Shown in pieces: positions 1 to 8,464 of a stretch of DNA of 37,480 nt (positions are counted from its first letter, which is position 1; each line of letters starts with the position of its first letter). Under the pieces are notes generated by a model. That model was not told the DNA's origin and did not search any database. It saw only the letters and a list, made by a program, of their open reading frames with translations. The position numbers and the translations under genes are program-made. This DNA is from Thermoplasmata archaeon (GTDB lineage: Archaea > Thermoplasmatota > E2 > DHVEG-1), in contig JAHWGJ010000017.1 in NCBI GenBank assembly GCA_020054475.1, forward strand, positions 1 to 37,480. The letters are read 5' to 3'.

Positions 1-1
1 A

Positions 2-346
2 GGTTTTAGTGGTCTTTTCATTGGAAAAGAAAGAGTTGAAAAAGAATTAAAAAAAATTGAGGGTCAATTTGATGAATATTTGAAAGAGATTGGAGATAAA
101 TTTCCAACGATTAAAAAAATTTTAATAGATGAAAGAAATGAAAATATGGCTAATCGAATAATTGAGTTGACAGAACATCATGACAAAATAATTGCTTGTA
201 TGGGTGATGGTCATATTATTGGAATATCAAATATTTTGGATGAAAAAAAATTCGAATATGAGACAATAAGATTAAATGATCTCCGTAACTGGGAAATAAA
301 ATCTGAAACAGCATCTTTCTCTTTCAATGTAGAATATAACAATTAA
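2..346 (+). CDS. TraB/PrgY-like family protein, C-terminal part (5' end outside the window)
   Basis: The frame is open from the first complete codon at base 2 to the TAA ending at 346, so the TTG at 80 is an internal codon and the gene starts before the window. The visible 114 residues contain DERNENMANRI, a stretch of small hydrophobics, then MGDGHIIGI. This is the C-terminal signature of the TraB/PrgY/GumN family, usually written ER...MA followed by VGAGH.xGI. The family is related to the EreA/ChaN-like fold; archaeal members often have C-terminal membrane segments, which are absent here. Biochemical role in archaea is not established. The second position of the usual GAGH is D here (GDGH). 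The assignment rests on these two motifs only. Confidence 0.7.
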   Translation, partial: GFSGLFIGKERVEKELKKIEGQFDEYLKEIGDKFPTIKKILIDERNENMANRIIELTEHHDKIIACMGDGHIIGISNILDEKKFEYETIRLNDLRNWEIKSETASFSFNVEYNN

Positions 347-406
347 TTTTATTTTTAGGAAGTATGATTAAATAGCTAATTAATTGATTAAATTACAGTA
401 TAAATA

Positions 407-1363
407 TTATTTATAATTAAATTCTCTAAAATATGGCATCATTTTAAAATTAATATAATTTTTAAATAAATTTACTTGGTTGTTTATTTTTAATTTTCTT
501 GGACTTATATATTTTGAAAAATCAATTTGAGATTCAATATTTAGAAATTTTAATATCTTTGAAATATTATAATTTGGATTATCGCATAATTCTTCATATT
601 TAATGGATATATAATCAATAGAGTTTAATTTTTGAATATTTTTTAAATAATATTTTGTTCCATTTGAACATCGATTAATGACATCAAATATTCCAAGAGG
701 AATAGGTGAATCATAATATAATCTAGATAAAAAAAGAGATAATGTATTATTATAAACTAGATTATATCTTCTAGAAAAAATTGCAGTATATTCATTTTTA
801 TTCTTAAGAAGAGTATGCCATGATCTCATTGTTGAATCTATGACCTTTAATGGATTTCTATGAATAAATATAAATTTTGAATTTGGAAATAGTTTTTTTA
901 TAAATAGAAAATTATCAAAATCATACGGATTTTTTAATAACACTGGTTTATTTTCTTTTGATATATAAGTTAGTTTTTTACATAGATTTTCAAAAATTTC
1001 TTTATTTTTATTAGATATTTTATTGTTGTAGCCTTTTTTTGAAAAAATATAACAATACTCATGAACGTAATCTGCTGTCACTTTCATCCTATCTATTTTT
1101 CTATTGGTAATATTTTTTTGTTTGAAAAGATTGTTAATTTCATTTTTCCTATTAATTATTAATTCATTTTCATAATTGTAAATTAAACGTTCAAAATCTA
1201 AAATATGATATGCTGTAAGTACGTTAAAATTCATAGTTTCATTTAAGATTTTATATAATATTGTTGTCCCTGATCTATGTAATCCCATGATAAAAATTGG
1301 TTTAAAAGAAATATTCTTTATTTTATCAATGAGTTTTTCATCATAATTTTCATTATTAGATAT
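407..1363 (-). CDS. sulfotransferase family protein, probable ATA start
   Basis: This is a PAPS-dependent sulfotransferase-like protein. The 5'-phosphosulfate loop is HRSGTTILYKIL, and a later FIHRNPLKVIDS matches the 3'-phosphate-binding strand and helix of the family; the acceptor is unknown. The first ATG (1286-1288) begins at GLHRSGTT and would remove the beta strand KPIFIMG that normally precedes the loop. The frame stays open and reads as coding upstream to the TGA of the preceding gene, giving SNNENYDEKLIDKIKNISFK before that strand. No ATG, GTG or TTG lies there. An ATA at 1361-1363 follows GAGGTGA by four bases, so I take it as the start (318 residues). The gene lies nine bases after the CapK/PaaK-like gene, in the same frame, and is probably cotranscribed with it. 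The family call is firm; the start is inference. Confidence 0.8.
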   Translation of the reverse strand: MSNNENYDEKLIDKIKNISFKPIFIMGLHRSGTTILYKILNETMNFNVLTAYHILDFERLIYNYENELIINRKNEINNLFKQKNITNRKIDRMKVTADYVHEYCYIFSKKGYNNKISNKNKEIFENLCKKLTYISKENKPVLLKNPYDFDNFLFIKKLFPNSKFIFIHRNPLKVIDSTMRSWHTLLKNKNEYTAIFSRRYNLVYNNTLSLFLSRLYYDSPIPLGIFDVINRCSNGTKYYLKNIQKLNSIDYISIKYEELCDNPNYNISKILKFLNIESQIDFSKYISPRKLKINNQVNLFKNYINFKMMPYFREFNYK

Positions 1364-1367
1364 AATT

Positions 1368-1374
1368 TCACCTC
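1368..1374 (-). promoter_or_regulatory. Shine-Dalgarno deciding an ATA start
   Basis: GAGGTGA on the minus strand overlaps the TGA stop of the upstream gene. The core GAGG lies seven bases before the ATA at 1363-1361. The ATG formed at the same junction (ATGA overlap) runs into TGA after two codons, so it cannot start the sulfotransferase. Confidence 0.5.
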
Positions 1375-2779
1375 ATAATTTATCATTTGAAAGTTGAATT
1401 ACTAGAGGCGAGGGTTTATTTGGTAAGCTTTTAATTTCATCTACCTCTTCAATTATAATTTGAATATCAGGTCCAACAAGTTTTTCGTAATTACTTTGTA
1501 TTTCCTTAATAATTTCGCTTATTGTAGGTTTTCCTTTTCTTAATTCATTATCAACCACTAAATTTATTTTAATTACATTTAATTTTTTTTGGATGATTTG
1601 AAATTGTCTTATCTTATGTGTATTTAAATCATTAAGTACTGTTGAAACATGATCAAAAGCTGCTGATGGAAAAACTCTTCCGTCAGGTAAAATAACACTT
1701 GTATTTGCTCTTCCTTCAATGCCATTTTTAATTATTGGAGTATTTAAGCCGCATTCACAAGAATGATCTTGTTCAAGTGTAACCCAATCATTTAAACCCG
1801 TATATCTGATAAAAGGAGTTGCTTTTCCGAATAATCTTGTTAAAACAATTTGACCTTGCTCTCCATCATCGCAAATTCTTTTTTTATCATCGATTACCTC
1901 TATATGATAGTAATCATAATTAATATGTAAATTTCCCTTCATACATTCAAAAGCTATATCTCCCCCAGATTCAGCAGAGCCATAAACATTAAACATTTTA
2001 CAATTAAAAGCATCTTCTACATAATTTTTTGTATATTTATCTAGAATATATCCGCCCACATTTAGAAGTCTAGGGTTTATTTTATTTCCCTCGCCTCGTT
2101 TAATAAAATAAGCTAATTTTTGAAATGTTGCAGGATATGAAATTATTAAATCAGGTTTAAATTCATTTAGTTTTTTAATAATAAGATTTACAGGTTCAAA
2201 AGCGTTAATAAAAATATAGTTTTTTAGGGAGTTTATTATGTTTACCTTTGATTTTAAATATTTTTCATGTACATTGTCAATTTTATTTGGACTTGCATTA
2301 CCAATATGTGCTATCCTAGAATTTTTCCAATGTAACCCATATATTTTTAATTCTCTTAAAAATATTCCAATTGAATATGAATAAGTTATAAAATCAGTAT
2401 AAAAATTTAATGGTTTTCCTGATGAACCGCTTGTGCAAACCTTTGTTGCTTTTCGATGATCATAATTTTTTGGTAATATATTATTCGGATAACCTCTAGA
2501 TATATCTTTTTTTTCAATAAATGGGATTTTTTTAATGCCTTCTAAACCTTGAATATCAGAAGGATTGATTCCTGATTTTTTATAAATTTCTTGATAGACT
2601 GGTGTATTGTAGGTATATTTTATCATTTTTCTGAAATAATTATCTCTAATTTTATGAATCTTTTTTGTTGTATAATTATGTAATCTGTATGGGTTAATAT
2701 AGATATTTTTTATTAGGGGGATACTATTGGCAGGGTTAATAATTGGATTTATTTCATAAAAATTTTTCATATGCTCCAT
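1373..2779 (-). CDS. CapK/PaaK-like AMP-binding (adenylate-forming) enzyme
   Basis: A 468-residue member of the adenylate-forming superfamily, nearest in layout to phenylacetate-CoA ligase (PaaK), coenzyme F390 synthetase and CapK. Visible motifs are the glycine/serine-rich ATP loop TSGSSGKP (residues 116-123), YGSAE (266-270), RYTGLND (325-331) and the CECG turn after it typical of PaaK relatives. CapK-type members are found in capsule and polysaccharide clusters, where substrates are mostly unproven. Pairing with a sulfotransferase suggests surface-glycan or lipid modification rather than aromatic catabolism. Two ATGs are possible: the one at 2779 has AGGCGA directly before it, and the one at 2770 follows GGAG by three bases; the latter may be the real start. 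Substrate cannot be read from the sequence. Confidence 0.8.
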   Translation of the reverse strand: MEHMKNFYEINPIINPANSIPLIKNIYINPYRLHNYTTKKIHKIRDNYFRKMIKYTYNTPVYQEIYKKSGINPSDIQGLEGIKKIPFIEKKDISRGYPNNILPKNYDHRKATKVCTSGSSGKPLNFYTDFITYSYSIGIFLRELKIYGLHWKNSRIAHIGNASPNKIDNVHEKYLKSKVNIINSLKNYIFINAFEPVNLIIKKLNEFKPDLIISYPATFQKLAYFIKRGEGNKINPRLLNVGGYILDKYTKNYVEDAFNCKMFNVYGSAESGGDIAFECMKGNLHINYDYYHIEVIDDKKRICDDGEQGQIVLTRLFGKATPFIRYTGLNDWVTLEQDHSCECGLNTPIIKNGIEGRANTSVILPDGRVFPSAAFDHVSTVLNDLNTHKIRQFQIIQKKLNVIKINLVVDNELRKGKPTISEIIKEIQSNYEKLVGPDIQIIIEEVDEIKSLPNKPSPLVIQLSNDKL

Positions 2780-3002
2780 TCGCCTATATTATTTTCAGTA
2801 TCATCAATTTATTTTAGAAGAAATATTATTCTTAAAACATACTATAAAATTTTAAATATTTTTTGGTAAAATATATCAATAAATTTTAAAAAATTATTTT
2901 TTGAATAATTATTATTATATCCTTAACATATTGATTAAATTTAATGAACTTTTTGTTTTTAGGGAAAGGCTCTTAATCATTCATTTTATAATCAGCTTGA
3001 TT

Positions 3003-3077
3003 GGGCCTGTAGCCTAGACTGGATAGGGCGACAGCCTCCTAAGCTGTAGATCGCGGGTTCAAATCCCGCCAGGTCCG
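3003..3077 (+). tRNA. tRNA-Arg (anticodon CCT)
   Basis: A full cloverleaf can be drawn. The acceptor GGGCCTG pairs with CAGGTCC (one G-T pair). The D-arm is GCCT/AGGG. The anticodon stem ACAGC/GCTGT (3031-3035/3043-3047) encloses the loop CTCCTAA, giving anticodon CCT. The variable loop is AGATC, and the T-arm is GCGGG-TTCAAAT-CCCGC. The discriminator is G at 3077, and CCA is not encoded. There is no intron in the anticodon loop. It reads AGG codons. Confidence 0.96.
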
Positions 3078-3124
3078 TATAACCCTATAGATGAAATTCC
3101 ATATGCAATATTATTATCTATTAA

Positions 3125-4339
3125 TTAGGAAAATGAATAAGCTTTTTCATATAATAAATATAAAATATTCATCCAAGTCATAATATCATATGGCATGATT
3201 ATTGGATATTGATTTACAAAAAATATAACCCCAATTTTTTCCACGGGATTATAATTGATATATGTGGCAACTCCGGGACCAGTTCCAGGATGCCAAAGAA
3301 AATATGAATCATTTCGGAAAATTATTCTCCAGCCTAAACCATATTGGTACCATTGATCATGATTAGAATCAGGAAATTGAATGGTTCTCATTAGTTCAAT
3401 GGTTTCCTCATTTAGTATGTGTTTTCCTTTGTATGCTCCTCCATTAATATTAGCGATCAAAAAATGAGATAAATCTTTTGCTGATGTCCTAACTCCTGCA
3501 ACGCCATAATTCATAAATTCATAATTTGGTAGTGGAATGTAAGAATTTAACACCCAAACATATGGTGTAGAAATCTCGCCCTTTTCATAATTTGATAATT
3601 GATAACTTGTATTATACATCTCCAATGGATCAAAAATATGGGTGGTACAATACTCCTCAAATGATTGGTTTGATAATAATTCAACTAGGTATTCTAGAAT
3701 AAAATAACCAATGTTTGAATATTGAAGAGTCTCTCCAGGTTTTGCATCTATCCAGATTCTTGGATTATATAGTATGTTCGATGGAGTAACTAATTCAAAA
3801 TATCGTTCTTTAGATGTGCCAAATAATGAAAATAAAAGATATATAATTGGCTCAGTTTTCCAGTCACCGTAGGCAAAACTAGCATGATGGGATAACAGCA
3901 TGCGGAAAGTAATTTTTTTATCAGGGTATTTTGGATTTCTTAAATCAAATGGTAAGAAATTACTTACATCTTCATCTAAATCAAATAGACCTCTTTCCCA
4001 AAGCTGCATTATTGCAGTTGCAGTAATTGTTTTTGAAATTGAGGCTCCTAAGTAGATAGTATCCTCTGTTGCATTTATTTTTTTATTAATATTTGCATAA
4101 CCATATCCTCTTTCCCAAACAACACTGTCATTAATTACAATGCATGCAGAAAGACCTGGTGAATGGGCTTCGTTCATATAAAATGAAATATTATCATCAA
4201 ATGGATCTCGGACATTGCCATTGATTTTATTAAAAATCTCTTTGTTATTAACCAAATCAAGATTCAAACCAAGAATTGTAGGTGATGAAATAATCATAAA
4301 TATAAGTATAAGTCCTTTAATTTTCCTTTTTTTATTCAA
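3125..4339 (-). CDS. secreted serine hydrolase of the beta-lactamase/PBP-like (class C) family
   Basis: A 404-residue protein with an N-terminal signal sequence (KKRKIKG followed by about 16 hydrophobic residues, ending near L24). The three marks of the serine beta-lactamase/D-Ala-D-Ala peptidase fold are present: S100-x-x-K103 in GASISKT, Y207-S-N209, and H350-P-G-T-G in place of KTG, as in class C and esterase-like members. The Tyr-x-Asn and HxG forms fit a broad group of esterases and peptidases rather than true beta-lactamases. Archaea lack murein, so the target is more likely a peptide or ester; nothing here identifies it. It is a single gene, convergent with the tRNA. Confidence 0.88.
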   Translation of the reverse strand: MNKKRKIKGLILIFMIISSPTILGLNLDLVNNKEIFNKINGNVRDPFDDNISFYMNEAHSPGLSACIVINDSVVWERGYGYANINKKINATEDTIYLGASISKTITATAIMQLWERGLFDLDEDVSNFLPFDLRNPKYPDKKITFRMLLSHHASFAYGDWKTEPIIYLLFSLFGTSKERYFELVTPSNILYNPRIWIDAKPGETLQYSNIGYFILEYLVELLSNQSFEEYCTTHIFDPLEMYNTSYQLSNYEKGEISTPYVWVLNSYIPLPNYEFMNYGVAGVRTSAKDLSHFLIANINGGAYKGKHILNEETIELMRTIQFPDSNHDQWYQYGLGWRIIFRNDSYFLWHPGTGPGVATYINYNPVEKIGVIFFVNQYPIIMPYDIMTWMNILYLLYEKAYSFS

Positions 4340-4694
4340 TGTAGTTCCTCAGAAAGAATGAAATATTATTTTTTATATTAATATATAATTAATATATATT
4401 TTAATAAATTTTTCATCCATATTCAATTTCAATAGTTATTAAATAATAAATAAATAGGATAGTTTTAGTAAAGTAAACTTTCATAAATCAAACTTAGTAT
4501 ATTATTTATAAGTTCGAATGGAATTTCTCTTGTTTGATTTTTTATAATCCACTGGATCCATAAATTTCGACATATTTTAGAAATTGAAGCTTTCGCAATT
4601 ATGTTTATCAACTAATTCAAGTAATATTTATATTTTTTATTTTTGGTAAGAGTTGTATAATAATTTTATTAAATAATTGAAAAGGTAATTATTA
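4340..4694. other. intergenic region with a 9-bp inverted repeat
   Basis: 355 A+T-rich bases between two divergent secreted-protein genes, so it must hold both promoters. TATA-like tracts are too frequent to single one out. The only clear structure is a perfect inverted repeat, AAATCAAAC at 4485-4493 and GTTTGATTT at 4532-4540, 38 bases apart. I see no coding frame of note. Confidence 0.4.
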
Positions 4695-5198
4695 ATGGAA
4701 AGAAAAATGAGGAAAATATTGATATTACTTATCTTATGTATTTTTTTATTTATTATGCCGAATATTTCGGGTTTATCCTATAACTCTGATTCCCCTATTT
4801 GGGCTAGTGGCACATTCTCAGGTAAGTGGGGTTTAAGAGAATATGATTTCTTTGCAGATATTTTTGATGGTGATAATGGAAATGGTATGGTAGAATATGA
4901 AATAGGGGAATTATCAGGTTTTTATGGTAAGATTTTTAGTAACTTATATATCATTCAAGGTGAATTTTATCCATACGGTAATCAATCAAGGATTTCAAAT
5001 ATTTCGGGTATTTGTTATGGACATTTGCTAGGTGGCAGGATAGGGGATATCTATGTAGATATTGATGCTTATGATATTGAACTTGGGGAAGCAAATTATG
5101 GGGCTTATGGAGATTTTAATGAAACAGGTTTTAATTGGAGAGTAATGTTAAATACAGGACCCACTTTTTATCTAAAGGGAGAATTCTTAAAATTTTAA
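4695..5198 (+). CDS. small secreted protein of a family with a GPTFY C-terminal motif (paralogue of the gene at 12805-13278)
   Basis: 167 residues: a signal sequence (KMRKILILLILCIFLFIMP, cleavage near G26), then a Gly/Tyr/Asp-rich beta-type domain without cysteines in the mature part except one. The mature part opens with SPIWASGTFSGKWGL and ends with FNETGFNWR, then NTGPTFYLKGEF. The 157-residue protein encoded at 12805-13278 repeats this plan: PPEWAS, FRNET, GPTFYIAGKY. Both are therefore members of one secreted family. I recall similar proteins in Thermoplasmatota genomes but know of no function. The second Met (4707) is an equally good start. Confidence 0.75.
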   Translation: MERKMRKILILLILCIFLFIMPNISGLSYNSDSPIWASGTFSGKWGLREYDFFADIFDGDNGNGMVEYEIGELSGFYGKIFSNLYIIQGEFYPYGNQSRISNISGICYGHLLGGRIGDIYVDIDAYDIELGEANYGAYGDFNETGFNWRVMLNTGPTFYLKGEFLKF

Positions 5199-5227
5199 TT
5201 GTTAATACAATTCAAAAAATCATTTTT

Positions 5228-5449
5228 TTAGGTCTTTAATCCAATAATTATAATTGAATTTTTTTTTAATTTGATATAATTTCCTTCATCAATTCCAATT
5301 AAATTACCACATGAACATCTAATATTTTTTTTATCCACCTTGCTAGAATTTTCAACAATTCTATCCTTCCAACAATGCAATAATCTTCCTTTTCCTATTT
5401 TTATATATTTGAATATCTTTTTATTACATTTTGAGCATTTTATTATCAT
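5228..5449 (-). CDS. small zinc-ribbon protein
   Basis: 73 residues with a CSKC pair (C5, C8) near the N-terminus, a single Cys in RLLHCWKDRI, and a CSCG pair in IRCSCGNLIGIDEG. This layout fits a compact zinc ribbon. I recall similar short proteins with GKGRL..CWKDRI and CGN.IGID signatures in euryarchaeal genomes, with no assigned function. No SD is evident before the ATG. It could bind nucleic acid or act as a protein-protein adaptor; neither is shown. Confidence 0.7.
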   Translation of the reverse strand: MIIKCSKCNKKIFKYIKIGKGRLLHCWKDRIVENSSKVDKKNIRCSCGNLIGIDEGNYIKLKKNSIIIIGLKT

Positions 5450-5567
5450 ATAGGATCATTAGTTAATAAAGAATATTTATTAATGCTATATAGAGTCATG
5501 ATTGTAAAATTTTGTGTGGAATAAACTATATTGATAGATATTTATGATAAATTTTAATTAAAAAATA

Positions 5568-8354
5568 TTATACGATATTAAATGTAAAAATCGATGATTT
5601 ATTTGTATTATTTGCTGTGTCAAATACTTCAATCCAATAAGTAATATTTTCTCCTGTTCGAAAGTTACCTAATTCAATTCCATAAATAGGATCATTTGGT
5701 ATATTTTGTATGTCATCTTCTATATGTCTTTCTTGAGGTGGAAAATCACCGTATCTAAACATCTCCTTTCGGATTGGTCCTGATCCATTATCATAGTATA
5801 TTATAACTTTTTTTATTGAAAAGGGACTTTCTGTTGTTACGTTACTATAGATTTTTATGTTACTGGTGTTTGTTGGATTTTCAGGTTTTATGAATAATGA
5901 GTTTATTGAAGGTTTAAAATTTGTTTTTGACTCATTTATTATTATTGTTATTTCTTCAATTTTTGTTGATCCGAAAAAATCATATGCTTTCATTTTGATT
6001 AAATGTTCTCCGGTTGTAAGATTATCTGTCTGAATGATGTAAAACCATTCTTCTTTTTCATCTAATATAATCGGAGGATTTTCATCAATTATTAGTTCTA
6101 TCTTATCTAACTTATAATTATCAGAGGCTTTACCATTAATATTAATAAAATCTTTTTCAAATATTTCCATATTTTCTGGATTTGTTATTTCTATAATTGG
6201 GGGTGTTTTATCAATGAGCGTTACATATATTGAATCATTGTTCTTCTCGTTAGTAGTGCTGATTAAATATTTACCAGGCATCATATTTTTTGTATCCCAA
6301 TAATATTGCCATTTATCATTTTGAGTTTTGATAATTTCAGTTTTATTGTCAATAGTTATTTCTAGTGAGTCGCTTGTTGATATTCCACTAATATTTACTC
6401 TTGTTCCAATGTTATATGAAGGTTCTTCAAAAATATCTGTTGTAGGATTTGAAATTTTAATACTGTTTATATCCTCTGATGTTTCAATATTTATCTCATA
6501 ATCTAATACAACATTTGTTATTTGTGCATTATTTCTAAAGATAATATAGTAATTTTTTTGATTGAAACTGAAATTTATATCAGCTTTCTGTGTTTCTTTG
6601 AAGTAGTAACAATTGAATTTTTTCCCACTTTGATATAATTTAAAATTTTCCTCATCTACTATATATAAATCAATAATTCCTTGAAAGTAATATGTTCCAA
6701 TATCGCCAGTTATTATGTTTCTCTGTAATTGATATGCAGTTAGATTAAATATTAAATTACAATCATAATTTCCATTTATTTCATCTAATAACTTATGCTC
6801 TGGAATTTTATTTGAAAAATCATTAAAACGAATGTTATAAGTTATATCCTTAGTTTCGGATAATGTTTTAATTCTATTAAATCTTGATAATGGCCATGGG
6901 TATCTTATATCTGTTTTTTGTATAAGAAAGATATATTCATCATTTTTTCCAAGTTCAAATTGACATCTGCCATTTGTATCCGTATAATTCCAAATTGATA
7001 TTTGTGATGCATCTATTACTTCATCCGCCCCATCTATTATTTCTTGTAATTTATCGTAAATCCTAGTTAATATGATTCCTTTAAATATTTCTGGTATTTT
7101 ATCCCAGATTTTATTAATAATTTCTGAAAAATATTCTTTATACCATGTAATATCCTTAAGTCCTTTTACAAGTACGGTTACAATTGCCCCATCAACAGGA
7201 TTATTATATCCATCAACAATATTGAATTCTACAGTTATTCTATCCTCTGGATGAAGGTATCTTGAGGTGACCTCATATATGGAACTATCTCCATTCCATG
7301 CCCATATTGAAGACATATCTTTACCCCAGCCATCAGTGTACATATAAGGATTGTTAACGGCTCCATCAAGATGATACCATCCTCGCTCATAAAATTCACA
7401 CCAAACATGATCCTCTGCATAATTCATTATACCATTTATTGGATTCAATGCAGTTCTATGAGCTGCTGCTACTATTTTCTGGGTTTCACCACAATATCCT
7501 GTATGCTCATGTGCAATTATATTTGGTTGTCCTGATCTATTACCAATAATCTCATATCTAATTGTATTTGCAACCCAATCACCGATAGCTTTAATTTCTG
7601 TGTTATATAAGAAAGAGTTTCCATCCCAGAGATAGTTAATATCCTCTAATTTTTCCTTAATTAATGTATGTCCAACATCATTATGATAAAAAAAATATTC
7701 CCTCCATGTTTTCTCATAAATAAACATAGGTTCTTCTCTATTTATCCTTGGATGAACAATATACCAATAATAGATATCTATAGGATATTCATATTGTTTG
7801 ACAGTATTATTTTCTAAAACCTTGTATCGAATTGTTGAATAATAATTTCCATCTCCTTCATCGTAGTCGATAATATCAGCATATTTAAGATATGTATCAA
7901 TCTGATAAAGAAATCTCACATTATCCTCAATAACCTTACTTGATGGAATATTTCCAAGTGGAGAATGTGCTATTGAAAAAGCTATTTCATCAGTGTATCT
8001 TAGATCACTATTTAAAATAAGATTTACATAATCATTTGAATTGTTAATATTTTTGATTTGTTGAATTAGTTTTCTTTGAATCCAAATAGGTGATTTTATT
8101 ACTGCATTTATTTCTCTTTCAGTTAAACCAGTTATCTCAGGTTGAATTTCTTCTTTTTCTAATATTTTTTGCTGCGAGTTAAATTTAATATAATAATCTG
8201 AACCTGCTGGTATTTCTATTTGATTTTTTTCATTTTCAATTATATTTGTATTTAATTTATTTGGAATTGATGCAAATGCCATTCCATGTAATCCTATAGA
8301 AAAGGTGAGAATTATGATAATTATTGTAAAAATCTTATTTTTTTGATTTTTTAT
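5568..8354 (-). CDS. large secreted transglutaminase-like protein with Ig-like domains, probable ATA start
   Basis: Counted from the first ATG (8280-8282) the protein has 904 residues. A transglutaminase-core domain carries a Cys-His-Asp triad: C264 in GYCGET, H292 in DHVWC, D306 in YHLDG. Beta-rich extracellular modules follow: a carboxypeptidase-regulatory-like stretch from about 348, an Ig/cadherin-like module starting TPPIIEITNP near 690, and another from about 800. Transglutaminase-like domains of this kind are mostly cysteine peptidases or cross-linkers; which one is unknown. The ATG would leave no signal peptide, yet the open frame above it encodes KNQKNKIFTIIIIILTFSIG and then LHGMAFA, an excellent signal peptide. 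There is no ATG, GTG or TTG in it. An ATA at 8352-8354 lies six bases after AAGGGGGA, and I take it as the start (928 residues). Confidence 0.85.
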   Translation of the reverse strand: MKNQKNKIFTIIIIILTFSIGLHGMAFASIPNKLNTNIIENEKNQIEIPAGSDYYIKFNSQQKILEKEEIQPEITGLTEREINAVIKSPIWIQRKLIQQIKNINNSNDYVNLILNSDLRYTDEIAFSIAHSPLGNIPSSKVIEDNVRFLYQIDTYLKYADIIDYDEGDGNYYSTIRYKVLENNTVKQYEYPIDIYYWYIVHPRINREEPMFIYEKTWREYFFYHNDVGHTLIKEKLEDINYLWDGNSFLYNTEIKAIGDWVANTIRYEIIGNRSGQPNIIAHEHTGYCGETQKIVAAAHRTALNPINGIMNYAEDHVWCEFYERGWYHLDGAVNNPYMYTDGWGKDMSSIWAWNGDSSIYEVTSRYLHPEDRITVEFNIVDGYNNPVDGAIVTVLVKGLKDITWYKEYFSEIINKIWDKIPEIFKGIILTRIYDKLQEIIDGADEVIDASQISIWNYTDTNGRCQFELGKNDEYIFLIQKTDIRYPWPLSRFNRIKTLSETKDITYNIRFNDFSNKIPEHKLLDEINGNYDCNLIFNLTAYQLQRNIITGDIGTYYFQGIIDLYIVDEENFKLYQSGKKFNCYYFKETQKADINFSFNQKNYYIIFRNNAQITNVVLDYEINIETSEDINSIKISNPTTDIFEEPSYNIGTRVNISGISTSDSLEITIDNKTEIIKTQNDKWQYYWDTKNMMPGKYLISTTNEKNNDSIYVTLIDKTPPIIEITNPENMEIFEKDFININGKASDNYKLDKIELIIDENPPIILDEKEEWFYIIQTDNLTTGEHLIKMKAYDFFGSTKIEEITIIINESKTNFKPSINSLFIKPENPTNTSNIKIYSNVTTESPFSIKKVIIYYDNGSGPIRKEMFRYGDFPPQERHIEDDIQNIPNDPIYGIELGNFRTGENITYWIEVFDTANNTNKSSIFTFNIV

Positions 8355-8360
8355 TGATAA

Positions 8361-8368
8361 TCCCCCTT
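8361..8368 (-). promoter_or_regulatory. SD-like sequence deciding an ATA start
   Basis: AAGGGGGA on the minus strand is followed by TTATCA and then ATA AAA AAT CAA. It is the only purine-rich ribosome-binding candidate ahead of the signal-peptide-coding frame. It is a less perfect match to GGAGGTGA than the one at 1368-1374. Confidence 0.45.
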
Positions 8369-8464
8369 GAATTTCATTATATCATATGAGCTTTATAGTT
8401 AAAAAATATTATTAAAAAATAATTATTTTATAATAAATATTTATATGATGGTCTATAATTTATT

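Noticed and set aside
80-346. A complete 88-residue protein starting at TTG 80
   Set aside because: The frame is open to the left edge and the upstream residues continue the same protein, so it is a truncated larger gene.
1289-1375. Stop-codon readthrough joining the CapK/PaaK-like enzyme and the sulfotransferase into one protein
   Set aside because: Both are in one frame with a single TGA between them, but an SD lies right at the junction and each half matches a full-length family, so two genes are more likely. Kept as a rival idea under the ATA finding.
7072-7420. Short open frames on both strands inside the transglutaminase-like gene
   Set aside because: They are shadows of the long coding frame.
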